Assembly: GCA_030038475.1 (NCBI GenBank)
Contig: JASHOU010000062.1
Coordinates: 1 to 64,000, forward strand
Direction of reading: 5' to 3'
DNA length: 64,000 nucleotides
Source of the DNA: Terriglobales bacterium
GTDB taxonomy: Bacteria > Acidobacteriota > Terriglobia > Terriglobales > Acidobacteriaceae
A program made the position numbers and the translations under genes. Below, in pieces: positions 53,268-63,081 of this stretch (within the stretch, counting starts at the first letter, position 1; every line of letters starts with the position of its first letter). Below the pieces are notes generated by a model. It worked only from the letters and a program-made list of their open reading frames with translations, ran no database searches and was not told the origin of the DNA.

Positions 53268-54620
53268 TCAATTTTTAGGACTGGCGTTGCGACTGGCAGC
53301 AACCACGCGATCCACCAGCAGCCCGGCGACGCCAAGATAATTCTCGGGAGCAAACAGGCGATCCAGATCCGCCGAAGTGAGATGTTCGGTTACCGCCTTA
53401 TTCTGACGCAGCGCTTCGCGAAAGTGCTTCCCCGACTTTTTCGTCTCGCGGCTGACCGCTTCCACCAAATCATGGGCCGCAGATTTCCCAATGTGGCCAG
53501 CCAAAGCCATGCTGACGGCTTCCGCAAAGATCAATCCACGCGTTGCATCGAGATTGCGCCTCATGCGCTCCGTGTCGATTTCGAAATGAGGCACGAGCTC
53601 CGCCATTTGATACAACGCCCCGGCCGTCAACCGAAAGATTTCCGGCAGCGTTTCCCACTCCGCGTGCCAATTGCCGAGACCGCGCTCATCTTCCTGAACC
53701 ATCGCGCTCAACATCGTACCGACAAAACCCGGCACCCGCGTCGCCGCAGCCAACACCACCCCGGCGCTCACCGGATTGCGTTTATGAGGCATGGTTGACG
53801 AACCGCCTCGGCCCTGGCCCGCAGGTTCAAAGACCTCGGCGATCTCGGTTTGCGTGTGCAGGGAAATATCGCGCGCTATTTTTCCCAGCGTGCCCACAAG
53901 TAAACCCAATGTGGTCGCGACTTCCGCAACCCGGTCGCGTTGGGTATGCCACGGTATCGTGGGCAGGCCGAGGTGAAGCTCTGCCGCGAGCACCTCACCC
54001 ACCTGCAATCCTTTTTCGTGCAAAGCCGCGAGCGTGCCGACGGCCCCGCCAAACTGCAAAACCAGCACTCGCGCTTTCGTCTCCGCGAACCGCTCGTAAT
54101 GGCGATTGACGCCATCCAACCAGCTGGCAACCTTGACTCCAAAAGTGGTCGGCGGAGCTTGCTGCATGAGCGTGTGCGCGGCCATAGGAGTGGAACGGTA
54201 CTTCCGCGCTAATTCGGTCAAGCCTGCGCACAGCGCCGATAAATCGTTTTCAAGAATTTCAAAGGCTTGCCGAATTTGCAAAACTAATCCGGTATCGTTT
54301 GCATCCTGACTGGTTGCGCCCCAGTGAACGAAGCGTGCAGCGTCGGCATTGTCTTTCTCGACCAGCTCCGTCAGTTGTTTGACGAGCGGTATTGCGGGAT
54401 TCATCGCAGCGGCAGTGGCGGAAGCGAGCGCCTTGTGGTCAATCAGCTCCGCTTTGCATTTTGCAGCGATCGCCGTGGCTGCGGCAGAAGGAATCACGCC
54501 ACAGGTGGCCTCGGCGCGAGCTAGCGCAGCCTCAAAGTCCAGCATGCGCTGAACGCGCGCGGCGTCGGAGAAGACTTCACCCATTGCCGCTGAGCCGAAG
54601 AGTGGATCGAGCAAGGCCAT
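53268..54620 (-). CDS. pcaB: 3-carboxy-cis,cis-muconate cycloisomerase
   Basis: 450 aa, of the fumarase/aspartase superfamily. The signature GGSSTMPHKRNP is intact (about 274-285), and WGATSQDANDTG and HTLMQQAPPTTFGVK are typical of PcaB. It cyclises the ring-cleavage product to 4-carboxymuconolactone. The start at 54620 has only a weak ribosome site, and the 114-nt gap before it contains four 15-nt repeats. Confidence 0.94.
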   Translation of the reverse strand: MALLDPLFGSAAMGEVFSDAARVQRMLDFEAALARAEATCGVIPSAAATAIAAKCKAELIDHKALASATAAAMNPAIPLVKQLTELVEKDNADAARFVHWGATSQDANDTGLVLQIRQAFEILENDLSALCAGLTELARKYRSTPMAAHTLMQQAPPTTFGVKVASWLDGVNRHYERFAETKARVLVLQFGGAVGTLAALHEKGLQVGEVLAAELHLGLPTIPWHTQRDRVAEVATTLGLLVGTLGKIARDISLHTQTEIAEVFEPAGQGRGGSSTMPHKRNPVSAGVVLAAATRVPGFVGTMLSAMVQEDERGLGNWHAEWETLPEIFRLTAGALYQMAELVPHFEIDTERMRRNLDATRGLIFAEAVSMALAGHIGKSAAHDLVEAVSRETKKSGKHFREALRQNKAVTEHLTSADLDRLFAPENYLGVAGLLVDRVVAASRNASPKN

Positions 54621-54662
54621 TCAGGATCTGTTTGCAGCCGATTGGTTCTACCGATGTCGGGC

Positions 54663-54722
54663 AACGTCAAGCCGGTGAACGTCAAGCCGGTGAACGTCAG
54701 GCCGGCGAACGTCAGGCCGGTC
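54663..54722. repeat. Four 15-nt tandem repeats between pcaG and pcaB
   Basis: Unit AACGTCAAGCCGGTG, two exact and two with changes (AACGTCAGGCCGGCG, AACGTCAGGCCGGTC). They fill half of the 114-nt gap inside the operon. They would be transcribed in the minus sense. Confidence 0.85.
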
Positions 54723-54734
54723 ACGTCAGTTCGG

Positions 54735-55310
54735 TTACAAGCCCACGTCGAAGAATACCGTTTCGTCCGGTCCTTGCAAAAGAACATTCCATTCCAGCGT
54801 GCCGGCACCGCCGGCGGTCTTCCGGGCGATTAAGGTCGAACGGCGCTCCGGTTCCACCAAAGTGAGGATCGGGTCATCCGCGTTCCGCGGATCGTCAGGA
54901 AAATACATCCGCGTGACCAGCCGCTTCAAAAGCCCGCGCATGAAAATTGAAATCGCCAAATGTGGCGCCTGTTCTTTGCCCTTCGGTCCGGGCACGGAGC
55001 CTGGCTTGATCGTCACAAAGCGAAACATTCCCTCATGGCTTACCAGCACGCGACCATATCCTTTGAACCCCGGCTCCAATAGTTTCCTCTGCGTGTCTTC
55101 CGGGTGATCATATTTCCCATGCGCGTTGGCTTGCCAGATTTCCAGAATCGCATCCGGGACGGGAAGGCCGTCGCCGTCAAAAACTCGCCCTTGAATCGTA
55201 AACCGATCGCCCGAAACCCCCTCACCGATAAGGTTGTCGCGGATCAACCAAGTCATACCGATCCCGAAATAGGGGCCGACCGTCTGCGAGGTGGTTGTTT
55301 GCAGGCTCAT
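54735..55310 (-). CDS. pcaG: Protocatechuate 3,4-dioxygenase, alpha subunit
   Basis: 191 aa, the usual length. Family parts: TVGPYFGIGMTWL, DGLPVPDAILEIWQANAHGKYDHPED, RMYFPDDPRNADDPIL and ETVFFDVGL at the C-terminus. This subunit builds the alpha-beta protomer, while the iron is held by the beta chain. Its ATG directly follows the TAA stop of pcaH (TAAATG), so they are translated together. Confidence 0.95.
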   Translation of the reverse strand: MSLQTTTSQTVGPYFGIGMTWLIRDNLIGEGVSGDRFTIQGRVFDGDGLPVPDAILEIWQANAHGKYDHPEDTQRKLLEPGFKGYGRVLVSHEGMFRFVTIKPGSVPGPKGKEQAPHLAISIFMRGLLKRLVTRMYFPDDPRNADDPILTLVEPERRSTLIARKTAGGAGTLEWNVLLQGPDETVFFDVGL

Positions 55311-56027
55311 TTACTCTCCCAGTTTGTCTCCCATCGGCGTAGCTTCGCGCCCGCGCAGGATGAGATCGAAACGATAGCCTAGCGAGTAGTCAGGGCTGGT
55401 GGTTTCCCAGTCGAACACCGAGATCAGCCGGTTGCGAGCTTTCTCGTCCGCGGTGCAATTGAAAATCGGATCAAACGCAAGCAGCGGATCGCCGGGAAAG
55501 AACATCTGCGTTACCAGGCGTGTGGCGAAGGCCGGACCGAAGATGGAAAAGTGAATGTGCGCCGGCCGCCAGGCATTATAGTGATTACCCCACGGATATT
55601 CGCCCGGACGAATGGTGAGAAAGCGATAGCGACCCTCGGAATCAGTAATCGTTTTTCCAGAGCCGGCGAAGTTCGGGTCGAGCGGAGCGTCGTGTTTATC
55701 GACTTCATGATGGTATCGGCCGGCCGCATTTGCCTGCCAGATCTCGATGAGCGTGTTCGGTACCGGACGGCTGTTTTCGTCGAGCACCCGCCCGCTCACC
55801 ACGATCCGCTCGCCAATCGCTTCCCCGCCGCGCAGCCGGGTTAAATCGCAAGCCTTGGGCGGGAGAATTTCCGTGCCAAAAGATGGGCCGGTAATTTCGG
55901 TCAACGTGAAGGGAATTGGCACAAGCGGCTTGGTGGGCGCTCGCTTTCTCGAGGATACATAGGGCGGATGCAGATGATTCGGCTGCGTTCCCGGATACGG
56001 CGGGCGATAGCCCGCAAGTTGCGTCAT
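55311..56027 (-). CDS. pcaH: Protocatechuate 3,4-dioxygenase, beta subunit
   Basis: 238 aa. The iron(III) ligands are visible: a Tyr in GRYHHEVD, a Tyr in NHYNAWRP and two His in PAHIHFS. It splits protocatechuate between the two hydroxyls to 3-carboxy-cis,cis-muconate. First gene of the operon pcaH-G-B-D-C-ALDH on the minus strand. The 150-bp space upstream separates it from another minus-strand gene; a promoter is not obvious. Confidence 0.95.
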   Translation of the reverse strand: MTQLAGYRPPYPGTQPNHLHPPYVSSRKRAPTKPLVPIPFTLTEITGPSFGTEILPPKACDLTRLRGGEAIGERIVVSGRVLDENSRPVPNTLIEIWQANAAGRYHHEVDKHDAPLDPNFAGSGKTITDSEGRYRFLTIRPGEYPWGNHYNAWRPAHIHFSIFGPAFATRLVTQMFFPGDPLLAFDPIFNCTADEKARNRLISVFDWETTSPDYSLGYRFDLILRGREATPMGDKLGE

Positions 56028-56177
56028 GATTCTTTGCCCTTGTCGTGCTGAACTCCCCGACTCTATGCAAGGGGCGAGGCTGTGTCAAGAGTGACAAACG
56101 ACGCGCATTTCATCGTGCCAGCAAGCGCGGGCGGTTACTTTTTGCAGCCCTGGGAATTTTCCGCAGATACCGCATTG

Positions 56178-56876
56178 CTAAAAGCTCGCGATCACAACGT
56201 TGGGTGCCGAGGGCAGTAAAAACTTTATGCCGCGCTGTTGATTGGCCTCCACGGTGGCAGAGGCGTCGAGCGCGGAGAGTGGAACGTCCTTGGTCCAATA
56301 GCCGTTTTGCCAGTAGTTGCCGTGGATGTAGATAGCGCCACCGGCGATGGTGTAGTCGGCGATCTCCTCGCGATGTCCGTCGCGATAAACCAGCACCGTG
56401 GGTGAGACTTCGCTCGATTGCGATTCGGTGAATTGTTTCCGCATCAAGCCCGCGGATGGCGTCGTGGGCTGGGTGATCGTGGGCTCCGTAATCGAACTCT
56501 TCGCATAATCGGGAGATAGGGTTGCATGTCCCGGCGAATCCGCGACATCACCGATTCGCACATAACGGTCTCCGCGCCACTCGATCAGCAAAGGCCCTGG
56601 CTTTGGCTGAGAATCGCTAGGCGCGGACTGCACGATTACAACCTGTGGCAGAGCATTCTCCTCCATATACGGCTCTGGAGTGTCATAGTCCGAATAGAAA
56701 AAGGGATCGCCCCAAAGAACTCCTCTGTGAAACGAACGCGTGCCACGCTGAAAGCCAAACCCATGCGTAGCACCGCGTCCAAATCCGCCGTGTTGCGCAG
56801 TCGATAACGGCACAGACACAGTCGCTGCCAGCAGCGCGATAGTCAGTCGCCGAAACGTATTCTGCCGGAACTCCAT
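56178..56876 (-). CDS. Exported hypothetical protein
   Basis: 232 aa from the ATG at 56876. It has a signal peptide (about 1-27, cut after STAQ), a Gly/His-rich stretch (HGGFGRGATHGFGFQRGTRSFHRG), and a C-terminal part (about 145-210) VLVYRDGHREEIADYTIAGGAIYIHG that I have seen only in acidobacterial proteins. No catalytic motif is visible, and it is not recognisably linked to the pca genes that follow. Role unknown. AGAGGG lies only 3 nt before the ATG, which is short. Confidence 0.6.
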   Translation of the reverse strand: MEFRQNTFRRLTIALLAATVSVPLSTAQHGGFGRGATHGFGFQRGTRSFHRGVLWGDPFFYSDYDTPEPYMEENALPQVVIVQSAPSDSQPKPGPLLIEWRGDRYVRIGDVADSPGHATLSPDYAKSSITEPTITQPTTPSAGLMRKQFTESQSSEVSPTVLVYRDGHREEIADYTIAGGAIYIHGNYWQNGYWTKDVPLSALDASATVEANQQRGIKFLLPSAPNVVIASF

Positions 56877-56981
56877 CGTCCCTCTCAACTCATATCTATT
56901 CTAACGCCATTATCTTGATCGCACTTAATCGAAGCGCGCGCGGGGGTCTCATCTGTGGAAGTCGTGATATCTTGCGAGCCA

Positions 56982-56987
56982 TATAAT
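56982..56987 (+). promoter_or_regulatory. Perfect -10 box, leaderless-type
   Basis: TATAAT followed by AAGTGTC (7 nt) and the ATG at 56995. No -35 near consensus is visible at the normal distance. The transcript would begin about at the start codon. Confidence 0.5.
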
Positions 56988-56994
56988 AAGTGTC

Positions 56995-57456
56995 ATGGCT
57001 GAGCTTGATCATGCTGCAATGCTGGCGGTCGCGCTGTCGGAAGCCCGAAAAGGTCTCGCCGAAGGCGGCATCCCGATCGGAGCGGCAATCTTCGATGCGG
57101 CGGGCAAACTCGTCGGCTCCGGTCACAACCGTCGCGTGCAGAACGGAGATCCCTCCATGCACGCTGAAACCGATGCCTTCCGCAATGCCGGACGCCAACG
57201 CAGCTATCGCAACTTGACCATGGTTACCACGCTTGCGCCATGCTGGTATTGCAGCGGACTGGTTCGGCAGTTTGGTTTCGGCTCGGTGATAGTCGGCGAG
57301 AGCCGTAATTTTCAAGGCGGCACGGAATGGCTCCAGTCGCTCGGCGTGCGAGTGGTTGATCTCGATTCTGAAGAGTGCGCCTCGTTGTTGCGCGAATACA
57401 TCCGCAAAAACCCGAAGATATGGAATGAGGACATTGGAGAACCCGATGAAACTTGA
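56995..57456 (+). CDS. Cytosine deaminase, yeast-type
   Basis: 153 aa, a small zinc-dependent deaminase. The zinc site is HAE and PCWYC, with the proton-shuttling Glu in HAE. The C-terminal pattern VGESRNFQGG...WNEDIGE is very close to yeast FCY1 (which ends WFEDIGE), unlike the large E. coli CodA. It makes uracil from cytosine. It is the first gene of a salvage operon; adenosine deaminase overlaps its end by 11 nt and a purine permease follows. Confidence 0.86.
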   Translation: MAELDHAAMLAVALSEARKGLAEGGIPIGAAIFDAAGKLVGSGHNRRVQNGDPSMHAETDAFRNAGRQRSYRNLTMVTTLAPCWYCSGLVRQFGFGSVIVGESRNFQGGTEWLQSLGVRVVDLDSEECASLLREYIRKNPKIWNEDIGEPDET

Positions 57457-58537
57457 CAAAGCGCTGTTGCAGAGCCTTCCAAAAGTCCTCTTGCATGAAC
57501 ATCTCGATGGTGTGCTGCGCCCGCAAACCGTGGTCGAGTTGGCGAAGAATGCGGGCTATGCGGGCCTGCCGACTTCCGATCCCGAAATGCTGGCGCAGTG
57601 GTTCCATCGCGGCGCGGCCCAGGGAAGTCTCGCCAAGTATCTCGAAGGTTTCGCCCACACCATTGCGGTCATGCAAACCGCGGAGGCGCTGGAGCGCGTC
57701 GCCTATGAGCAGGCTGAAGATCTGAGCAAAGATGGCGTCGTTTATTTTGAAACTCGCTTTGCGCCGATTTTTCACACGCAAAGAGGATTGACGCATCAAC
57801 AGGTGGTCGCGGCCGTTTTGAAGGGGCTGGAGCGAGGCCGCAGGAATGTCGGGATTTCATCGGGATTGATTATCTGCGCCATGCGCAATATGGATGTTTC
57901 GCGCGAAATGGCAGAACTGGCGGTAGATTTTCGCGAGCGTGGAGTGGTCGGGTTTGACCTGGCCGGGGAAGAAGGCGGTTATCCGCCTAAAAAACACGTA
58001 GACGCTTTTCATTACATTCAGCGCGAGAACTTCAACATCACGATTCACGCGGGAGAAGGTTATGGGAAGGAATCGATCTGGCAGGCGATTCAGTATTGCG
58101 GAGCGCATCGTATCGGACATGGCACCCGCTTGATCGACGACATCGCGGTCGTAGATGGTAGGGCAGTAAAGTTGGGCGATCTTGCCCAGTATGTGCTCGA
58201 CAAGCGAATCCCGCTGGAGCTTTGCCTCATCAGCAACGTTCATACCGGGGCCACGCCCAGCTTGAGCGCGCATCCTTTCAAAATTCTCTACCAGGAAAAG
58301 TTTCGCGTTACGCTCAATACCGACAACCGTCTGATGAGCAGCACCAGCATGACGCAGGAGTTCCAGGCTGCGGCAGAAACTTTTGGTTTGTCTCTGGACG
58401 ATTTCGAAAAGATCACGATCAATGCCATGAAGAGCGCTTTCCTGCCGTATAAGCAGCGTTGCGATTTCATCTATTCCATCATCAAGCCGGGCTATGCCAA
58501 CATCCGCAAGTCTCTGCCGATTCCGGCCTATTCTTAG
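57446..58537 (+). CDS. add: Adenosine deaminase
   Basis: 363 aa from the ATG at 57446, with GGAGA 5 nt upstream; longer starts would run through the deaminase gene before. Zinc and catalytic motifs: LHEHLDG (normally HxHLDG, here H-E-H), HAGEGYGKE, HRIGHGTRL and LNTDNRLMSST (normally SxDD; here T-DN). The last change removes the second Asp of the DD pair, as in some ADA-like members. It probably deaminates adenosine or a related nucleoside to the inosine form. It overlaps the cytosine deaminase gene. Confidence 0.87.
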   Translation: MKLDKALLQSLPKVLLHEHLDGVLRPQTVVELAKNAGYAGLPTSDPEMLAQWFHRGAAQGSLAKYLEGFAHTIAVMQTAEALERVAYEQAEDLSKDGVVYFETRFAPIFHTQRGLTHQQVVAAVLKGLERGRRNVGISSGLIICAMRNMDVSREMAELAVDFRERGVVGFDLAGEEGGYPPKKHVDAFHYIQRENFNITIHAGEGYGKESIWQAIQYCGAHRIGHGTRLIDDIAVVDGRAVKLGDLAQYVLDKRIPLELCLISNVHTGATPSLSAHPFKILYQEKFRVTLNTDNRLMSSTSMTQEFQAAAETFGLSLDDFEKITINAMKSAFLPYKQRCDFIYSIIKPGYANIRKSLPIPAYS

Positions 58538-58585
58538 CGTAGTTTGAAGCGCTTGTAGAAAATCCTCTAGAGGAAAGAAAGAAGA

Positions 58586-59881
58586 TTGATCGAACGCTAC
58601 TTCAAACTCGCCGAAAACCAATCCAGCATTAAACACGAATTACTGGGCGGTCTCACGACTTTTGTGACGATGGCCTACATCATCGTCGTGAACCCCCAAA
58701 TCCTCGCGCAAGCGGGTATGCCGGCCGAAGGCGTGGTATTCGCAACCTGCATTTCGTCAGCTGCCGCCACTCTCGTGATGGGCCTCTACGCCAATTACCC
58801 CATCGCTCTTGCGCCGGGGATGTCACTGAATGCCTATTTCACGTATGCCGTCTGCCTCAACATGCATGTTCCGTGGCAGACCGCGCTGGCGGTGGTTTTC
58901 TTTTCGGGCGCACTTTTTTTGCTGCTCACCGTAACCCGAGTGCGCGAACAAATTGTCAACGGCATGCCCGACTGCCTGAAGCATTCGACGGCCACCGGTA
59001 TCGGGATGTTCATTGCCTTTGTCGGGCTGCGCAACGCCAGGCTCGTGGTTGCGAACCCGGCTACCTTCGTTGGACTTGGCAGCTTCTCCGATCGGGAAGT
59101 GCAGACCGCTTGCTTCGGAATCGTACTGACTCTTTTTCTCATGGCGCGGAGGATTAACAGCGGAATTCTGGTTGGTATCTTTGCTACCACGCTGCTGGGA
59201 ATTCTGCGCGGCATGACGCACTGGCCCTCCGCAATTTTGTCTCTTCCCCATCCTTCCTCCACTTTTCTGAAGCTGGATTTTCGCGGAGCCATCCATCTTG
59301 GCTTTCTCGAAATTCTGTTTGCATTCTTATTTGTCGATCTTTTCGATAATGTGGGCACGCTGGTGGGCGTGTGCGAGCAGGGCGGATTCATCAAAAACGG
59401 CAAGATTCCCCGCGTTGGCAGGGCTCTGGTATCCGACGCCGTGGGCACCATTTTCGGCTCGCTGACTGGAACCTCGACCGTCACCAGCTATATCGAAAGC
59501 GTGGCCGGAGTCGCGGCTGGAGCCCGCACTGGCCTGAGCAATATCGCCGTTGCCGCGCTGTTTCTACTGGCCATGTTTTGTTCGCCTCTGGCGACCGCAA
59601 TCCCGGCTTATGCCACTGCGCCGGCGCTAATCGTGGTCGGCGCGCTCATGACGCAATCGATTTCCCACATCGAATGGAGCGACTTCAGCGAAGCCGTTCC
59701 CGCCTTCATCACCATGATCGCCACTCCATTAACCTTCAGCATCGCCACCGGCATCAGCCTGGGGCTGATCGCCTACACCGTGGTGAAAATCGCCGCCGGC
59801 AAAGTTCGCGAAGTTACATTGCTGACATGGATTCTCACCGCACTCTTTATTTTGCGCTATGTATATCTCGCGGCCACGTAG
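58586..59881 (+). CDS. AzgA-type purine permease (guanine/hypoxanthine)
   Basis: 431 aa from TTG at 58586, with AGAGGAAAGAAAGAAGA before it. About twelve hydrophobic segments. The NCS2/AzgA marks are [33 protein letters not shown], the TM8 piece [15 protein letters not shown], and [23 protein letters not shown]. It moves guanine, hypoxanthine or adenine into the cell together with H+. It is the third gene of the operon after two deaminases and so supplies their substrates or removes their products. Confidence 0.9.
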   Translation: MIERYFKLAENQSSIKHELLGGLTTFVTMAYIIVVNPQILAQAGMPAEGVVFATCISSAAATLVMGLYANYPIALAPGMSLNAYFTYAVCLNMHVPWQTALAVVFFSGALFLLLTVTRVREQIVNGMPDCLKHSTATGIGMFIAFVGLRNARLVVANPATFVGLGSFSDREVQTACFGIVLTLFLMARRINSGILVGIFATTLLGILRGMTHWPSAILSLPHPSSTFLKLDFRGAIHLGFLEILFAFLFVDLFDNVGTLVGVCEQGGFIKNGKIPRVGRALVSDAVGTIFGSLTGTSTVTSYIESVAGVAAGARTGLSNIAVAALFLLAMFCSPLATAIPAYATAPALIVVGALMTQSISHIEWSDFSEAVPAFITMIATPLTFSIATGISLGLIAYTVVKIAAGKVREVTLLTWILTALFILRYVYLAAT

Positions 59882-60048
59882 TATGGGGACGAAGTAGGGA
59901 ATCGTCGAAGCGCACACTCAACCGACGTCATATTCCATTTGCATCGGCGAGCGATTCGGAGGAAAATAGCCGACACTCGTGGGGTTCAGAGTTTAGGTGG
60001 CTCTCTTCATCAGTCGCGGCCGCCAGTGACGAAGCCGTGTCAGGAAAC

Positions 60049-61827
60049 ATGGAGATCCGGTCGCACGACATTCTTCTCGTAGGAGGCGGAGGCGCGGGAT
60101 TACGAGCCGCTATCGCCGCCGCCGAAGTCAATCCAAAACTCAGCGTGGCGGTGGTCTCGAAGGTCTATCCCATGCGCAGCCACACGGTCTCTGCAGAAGG
60201 CGGAGCTGCGGGCGTAGCCAAGCCCGACGACAGCCTCGACGAACACGCGTATGACACCATCTCCGGCGGCGACTGGATGTGCGATCAGGATGCAGTCGAA
60301 GCCTTCGTGAAAGAAGCACCGCTGGAGTTGCTGCAACTGGAGCGATGGGGCTGCCCGTGGAACCGCGAACCGGATGGTCACATTGCCGTGCGCGCCTTTG
60401 GTGGAATGACGAACAAGCGCACCTGGTTCGCCGCCGACAAAACCGGCTTCCACATGCTGCACACGCTGTTTCAGACCACGCTCAAATATCAGCCAATCAC
60501 GCGCTACGACGAATACTTTGTCACCAAACTGCTGGTCGACGATGGCCGCGTGCAGGGCGTGGTCGCGATTGAAATCATGTCGGGAAAAATTCAGGCCATC
60601 ACCGCCAAGGCCGTGATTCTTTGCACCGGCGGCTGCGGGCGCGTTTTTCCCTTCACCACCAACGCCAATATCAAGAACGGCGATGGCATGGCACTCGCAC
60701 AGCGCGCCGGAGCGCCACTCAAGGATATGGAATTTGTGCAGTACCATCCTACCGGTTTGCCGTTCACCGGTATTTTGATTACCGAAGCCGCGCGCGCCGA
60801 AGGCGGCTACATGCTGAATAAGGATGGCTACCGCTATCTCCAGGACTACGACCTGGGCAAGCCGCAACCAACACCGGTGCTTCGCTCCATGGAACTTGGT
60901 CCGCGTGACCGGCTGTCGCAAGCGTTCGTTAAGGAAGATCAGAAGGGACGCACCATACCGACCGAATACGGCCCGGTGGTTCATTTGGATCTACGCCATC
61001 TGGGAGAAAAGCTGATCAACGCGAAGCTGCCGTTCGTGCGTGAGCTTTGCGTGAAGTATCAGAACATCGATCCGGTCACGGAACTGATTCCGGTGCGGCC
61101 GGTGGTGCACTACATGATGGGCGGTGTGAGCACCGACATTAACGGCGCAACTCCGATGGCGGGTCTCTACGCGGCGGGCGAGGTGGCGTGCGTCAGCATC
61201 AATGGCGCCAATCGCCTCGGTTCGAACTCACTGCCCGAGTGCCTCGTCTTCGGCGCCCGCGCCGGCCACGCGGCGGCTGAATTCGCGGCCAGTCAAAAAG
61301 CTCCGAATGGCAGCGTCTGGACGCAGGCTACCAACGAAGTGCTGAGGCTCGAACAGCAATACCTCCATAAAACCAGCGGGCGCGAGCGCATCGCCACTCT
61401 GCGCGAAGAGATGCAAAAGACCATCGAGGCCGGCGCCGGAATTTATCGCGAGGAAGCTTCTCTCAAGCAGGCGCGCCAGAAAATTCAGGAATTGCAAGAA
61501 CGATTCGAGAACGTTGGCCTCGACGACCACGGCCGCACCTTCAACACCGAGCTGATTTCGGCGCTCGAGCTCGGCTTTATGCTTGATGTCGCGCAGTCGA
61601 TCATCGAGTGCGCTCTGTATCGCGCTGAATCCCGTGGAGCGCATCAGCGCACGGATTTCCCCAAGCGCGACGATCAGAAATTCCTGGCGCATTCGCTGGT
61701 GCGAAGAAGCTCGGATGGTTCTCTAAGCGTCGATTATCTTCCGGTGAAAATCACGCACTGGCCGCCGGGCGAGCGCAAGTATGGTGAGGGTTCGCACAAA
61801 GCGTCCAAGCAAACGAAAGTTAGCTGA
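60049..61827 (+). CDS. frdA: Fumarate reductase flavoprotein subunit
   Basis: 592 aa from the ATG at 60049 (AGGA close before it); the frame is open further upstream but has no family similarity. The FAD loop is [14 protein letters not shown], and [10 protein letters not shown] carries the His that binds FAD covalently. Catalytic [14 protein letters not shown] and [12 protein letters not shown] are intact. The sequence is closer to E. coli FrdA than to mitochondrial SdhA. With frdB-C-D it forms quinol:fumarate reductase, which in an aerobe may run as succinate dehydrogenase. Confidence 0.92.
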   Translation: MEIRSHDILLVGGGGAGLRAAIAAAEVNPKLSVAVVSKVYPMRSHTVSAEGGAAGVAKPDDSLDEHAYDTISGGDWMCDQDAVEAFVKEAPLELLQLERWGCPWNREPDGHIAVRAFGGMTNKRTWFAADKTGFHMLHTLFQTTLKYQPITRYDEYFVTKLLVDDGRVQGVVAIEIMSGKIQAITAKAVILCTGGCGRVFPFTTNANIKNGDGMALAQRAGAPLKDMEFVQYHPTGLPFTGILITEAARAEGGYMLNKDGYRYLQDYDLGKPQPTPVLRSMELGPRDRLSQAFVKEDQKGRTIPTEYGPVVHLDLRHLGEKLINAKLPFVRELCVKYQNIDPVTELIPVRPVVHYMMGGVSTDINGATPMAGLYAAGEVACVSINGANRLGSNSLPECLVFGARAGHAAAEFAASQKAPNGSVWTQATNEVLRLEQQYLHKTSGRERIATLREEMQKTIEAGAGIYREEASLKQARQKIQELQERFENVGLDDHGRTFNTELISALELGFMLDVAQSIIECALYRAESRGAHQRTDFPKRDDQKFLAHSLVRRSSDGSLSVDYLPVKITHWPPGERKYGEGSHKASKQTKVS

Positions 61828-61833
61828 ACAGGG

Positions 61834-61878
61834 TTAATTGAACACGAGCTACAGGGGTGAATTGAACAAGGGTGAGTT
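61834..61878 (+). repeat. Imperfect repeats before frdB
   Basis: Three related pieces, AGGGTTAATTGAACA, AGGGGTGAATTGAACA and AGGGTGAGTTGAATG, fill the 53-nt gap. The last one leads directly into the frdB start codon and supplies its ribosome site. Confidence 0.6.
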
Positions 61879-61880
61879 GA

Positions 61881-62654
61881 ATGGCTGACAAGATCGTGCT
61901 CGAAATTGCGCGTTACGCACCGGAACGGGACGACAAACCGTCGTTTCAAAGCTTCGAAGTTCCGCTGCGCAAGGAATGGGTGGTGCTCGACGCGCTGAAC
62001 TACATTAAGGACAAAGTGGACGGCACGCTGACCTATCGCTGGTCGTGCCGCATGGGAATCTGTGGCAGTTGCGGCATGATGGTCAACGGCGAACCCAAAC
62101 TCACCTGCGCAACCTTCCTCACATCCTACGGCAATAATGCCACCGTGCGCGTCGAGCCCTTACGCTATTTTCCCGTCATCCGCGATCTCGTCACTGCCCT
62201 CAGCGATTTTCTCGTGAAGCTCCAAAAAGTGAAACCATGGCTCATTCACCCCAATCAGCCGCCGCTAAGCGCAGGCGAATTTCTTCAGACGCCCGAGCAA
62301 CTCGATCTCTACAAGCAATTCAGCATGTGCATCAACTGCACGCTCTGCTATGCGGCTTGCCCGGTTGTTGGGCTCGACCAGGAGTTTGTCGGCCCGGCGG
62401 CACTGGCCCTGGCGCAGCGCTATAACCTCGACAATCGCGATCAGGGATCAGCCGAGCGCCTGGCCACGCTGGCGCACCCCGACGGCATCTGGGGATGCAC
62501 CTTCGTCGGCGAGTGCACGCGGGTTTGCCCCAAGCATGTCGATCCTGCGGGAGCGATTCAGCAATACAAACTCACCGCCGCGCTCGACTGGGTGAAGTCG
62601 TTCATTCTGCCGCGCGGGCACAAAGACGCGCCTCAGGAGACAGCCCATGACTGA
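61881..62654 (+). CDS. frdB: Fumarate reductase iron-sulfur subunit
   Basis: 257 aa. The [2Fe-2S] cluster is held by [10 protein letters not shown] and a later Cys in LTCAT, the [4Fe-4S] cluster by [12 protein letters not shown], and the [3Fe-4S] cluster by [12 protein letters not shown]. It carries electrons between the flavin of FrdA and the membrane quinone site. It is overlapped by 8 nt at its end by frdC. Confidence 0.94.
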   Translation: MADKIVLEIARYAPERDDKPSFQSFEVPLRKEWVVLDALNYIKDKVDGTLTYRWSCRMGICGSCGMMVNGEPKLTCATFLTSYGNNATVRVEPLRYFPVIRDLVTALSDFLVKLQKVKPWLIHPNQPPLSAGEFLQTPEQLDLYKQFSMCINCTLCYAACPVVGLDQEFVGPAALALAQRYNLDNRDQGSAERLATLAHPDGIWGCTFVGECTRVCPKHVDPAGAIQQYKLTAALDWVKSFILPRGHKDAPQETAHD

Positions 62655-63081
62655 AATGTCCGAGTTGAATCAAGCGGCCCACACCGAATTTCATCCACGA
62701 TGGTATCGAAAACGCCTCTCTACGTGGTGGTGGCTGGGTGAGTGGCACTATCTGGTATTCATCTTGCGGGAACTCAGCAGCCTTTCGGTGGCATGGTTTG
62801 TAGGACTGACGCTATTTCAGTTGCGGGCCTTTATGCGTGGACCGGATAGCTACGGGCGCTTCACCGACACTTTGCAATCGCCCATAATGATCGCGCTCAA
62901 CCTGATCGCATTCTGCTTCATCATGTTGCACGCGATTACCTGGTTCAATCTGGCCCCGCGCGCCATGCCGGTGCGCGTGGGTGGAAAACGCGTGCCCGAA
63001 TTTCTGGTTGCCGCTCCCAATTACGTTTTGTGGATCGCGGTTTCCGCATTTGTCGCCTGGCTGCTGTTGAGGACATCATGA
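62647..63081 (+). CDS. frdC: Fumarate reductase membrane anchor subunit C
   Basis: 144 aa with three TMs (about 41-62, 76-100, 121-141). It resembles FrdC of E. coli in [42 protein letters not shown] and [13 protein letters not shown]. It anchors the complex without heme and helps form the quinone site. It starts within frdB and overlaps frdD by ATGA. Confidence 0.85.
   Translation: MTEMSELNQAAHTEFHPRWYRKRLSTWWWLGEWHYLVFILRELSSLSVAWFVGLTLFQLRAFMRGPDSYGRFTDTLQSPIMIALNLIAFCFIMLHAITWFNLAPRAMPVRVGGKRVPEFLVAAPNYVLWIAVSAFVAWLLLRTS

Noticed and set aside
54521-54808. Minus-strand frame with GLTFT pentapeptide repeats
   Set aside because: The pattern only reflects the 15-nt DNA repeat; the frame overlaps pcaB and pcaG in another register and has no ribosome site.
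59371-60048. N-terminal extension of FrdA upstream of 60049
   Set aside because: The open frame continues upstream but overlaps the permease gene out of frame and has no similarity to the family; [14 protein letters not shown] is the normal beginning.
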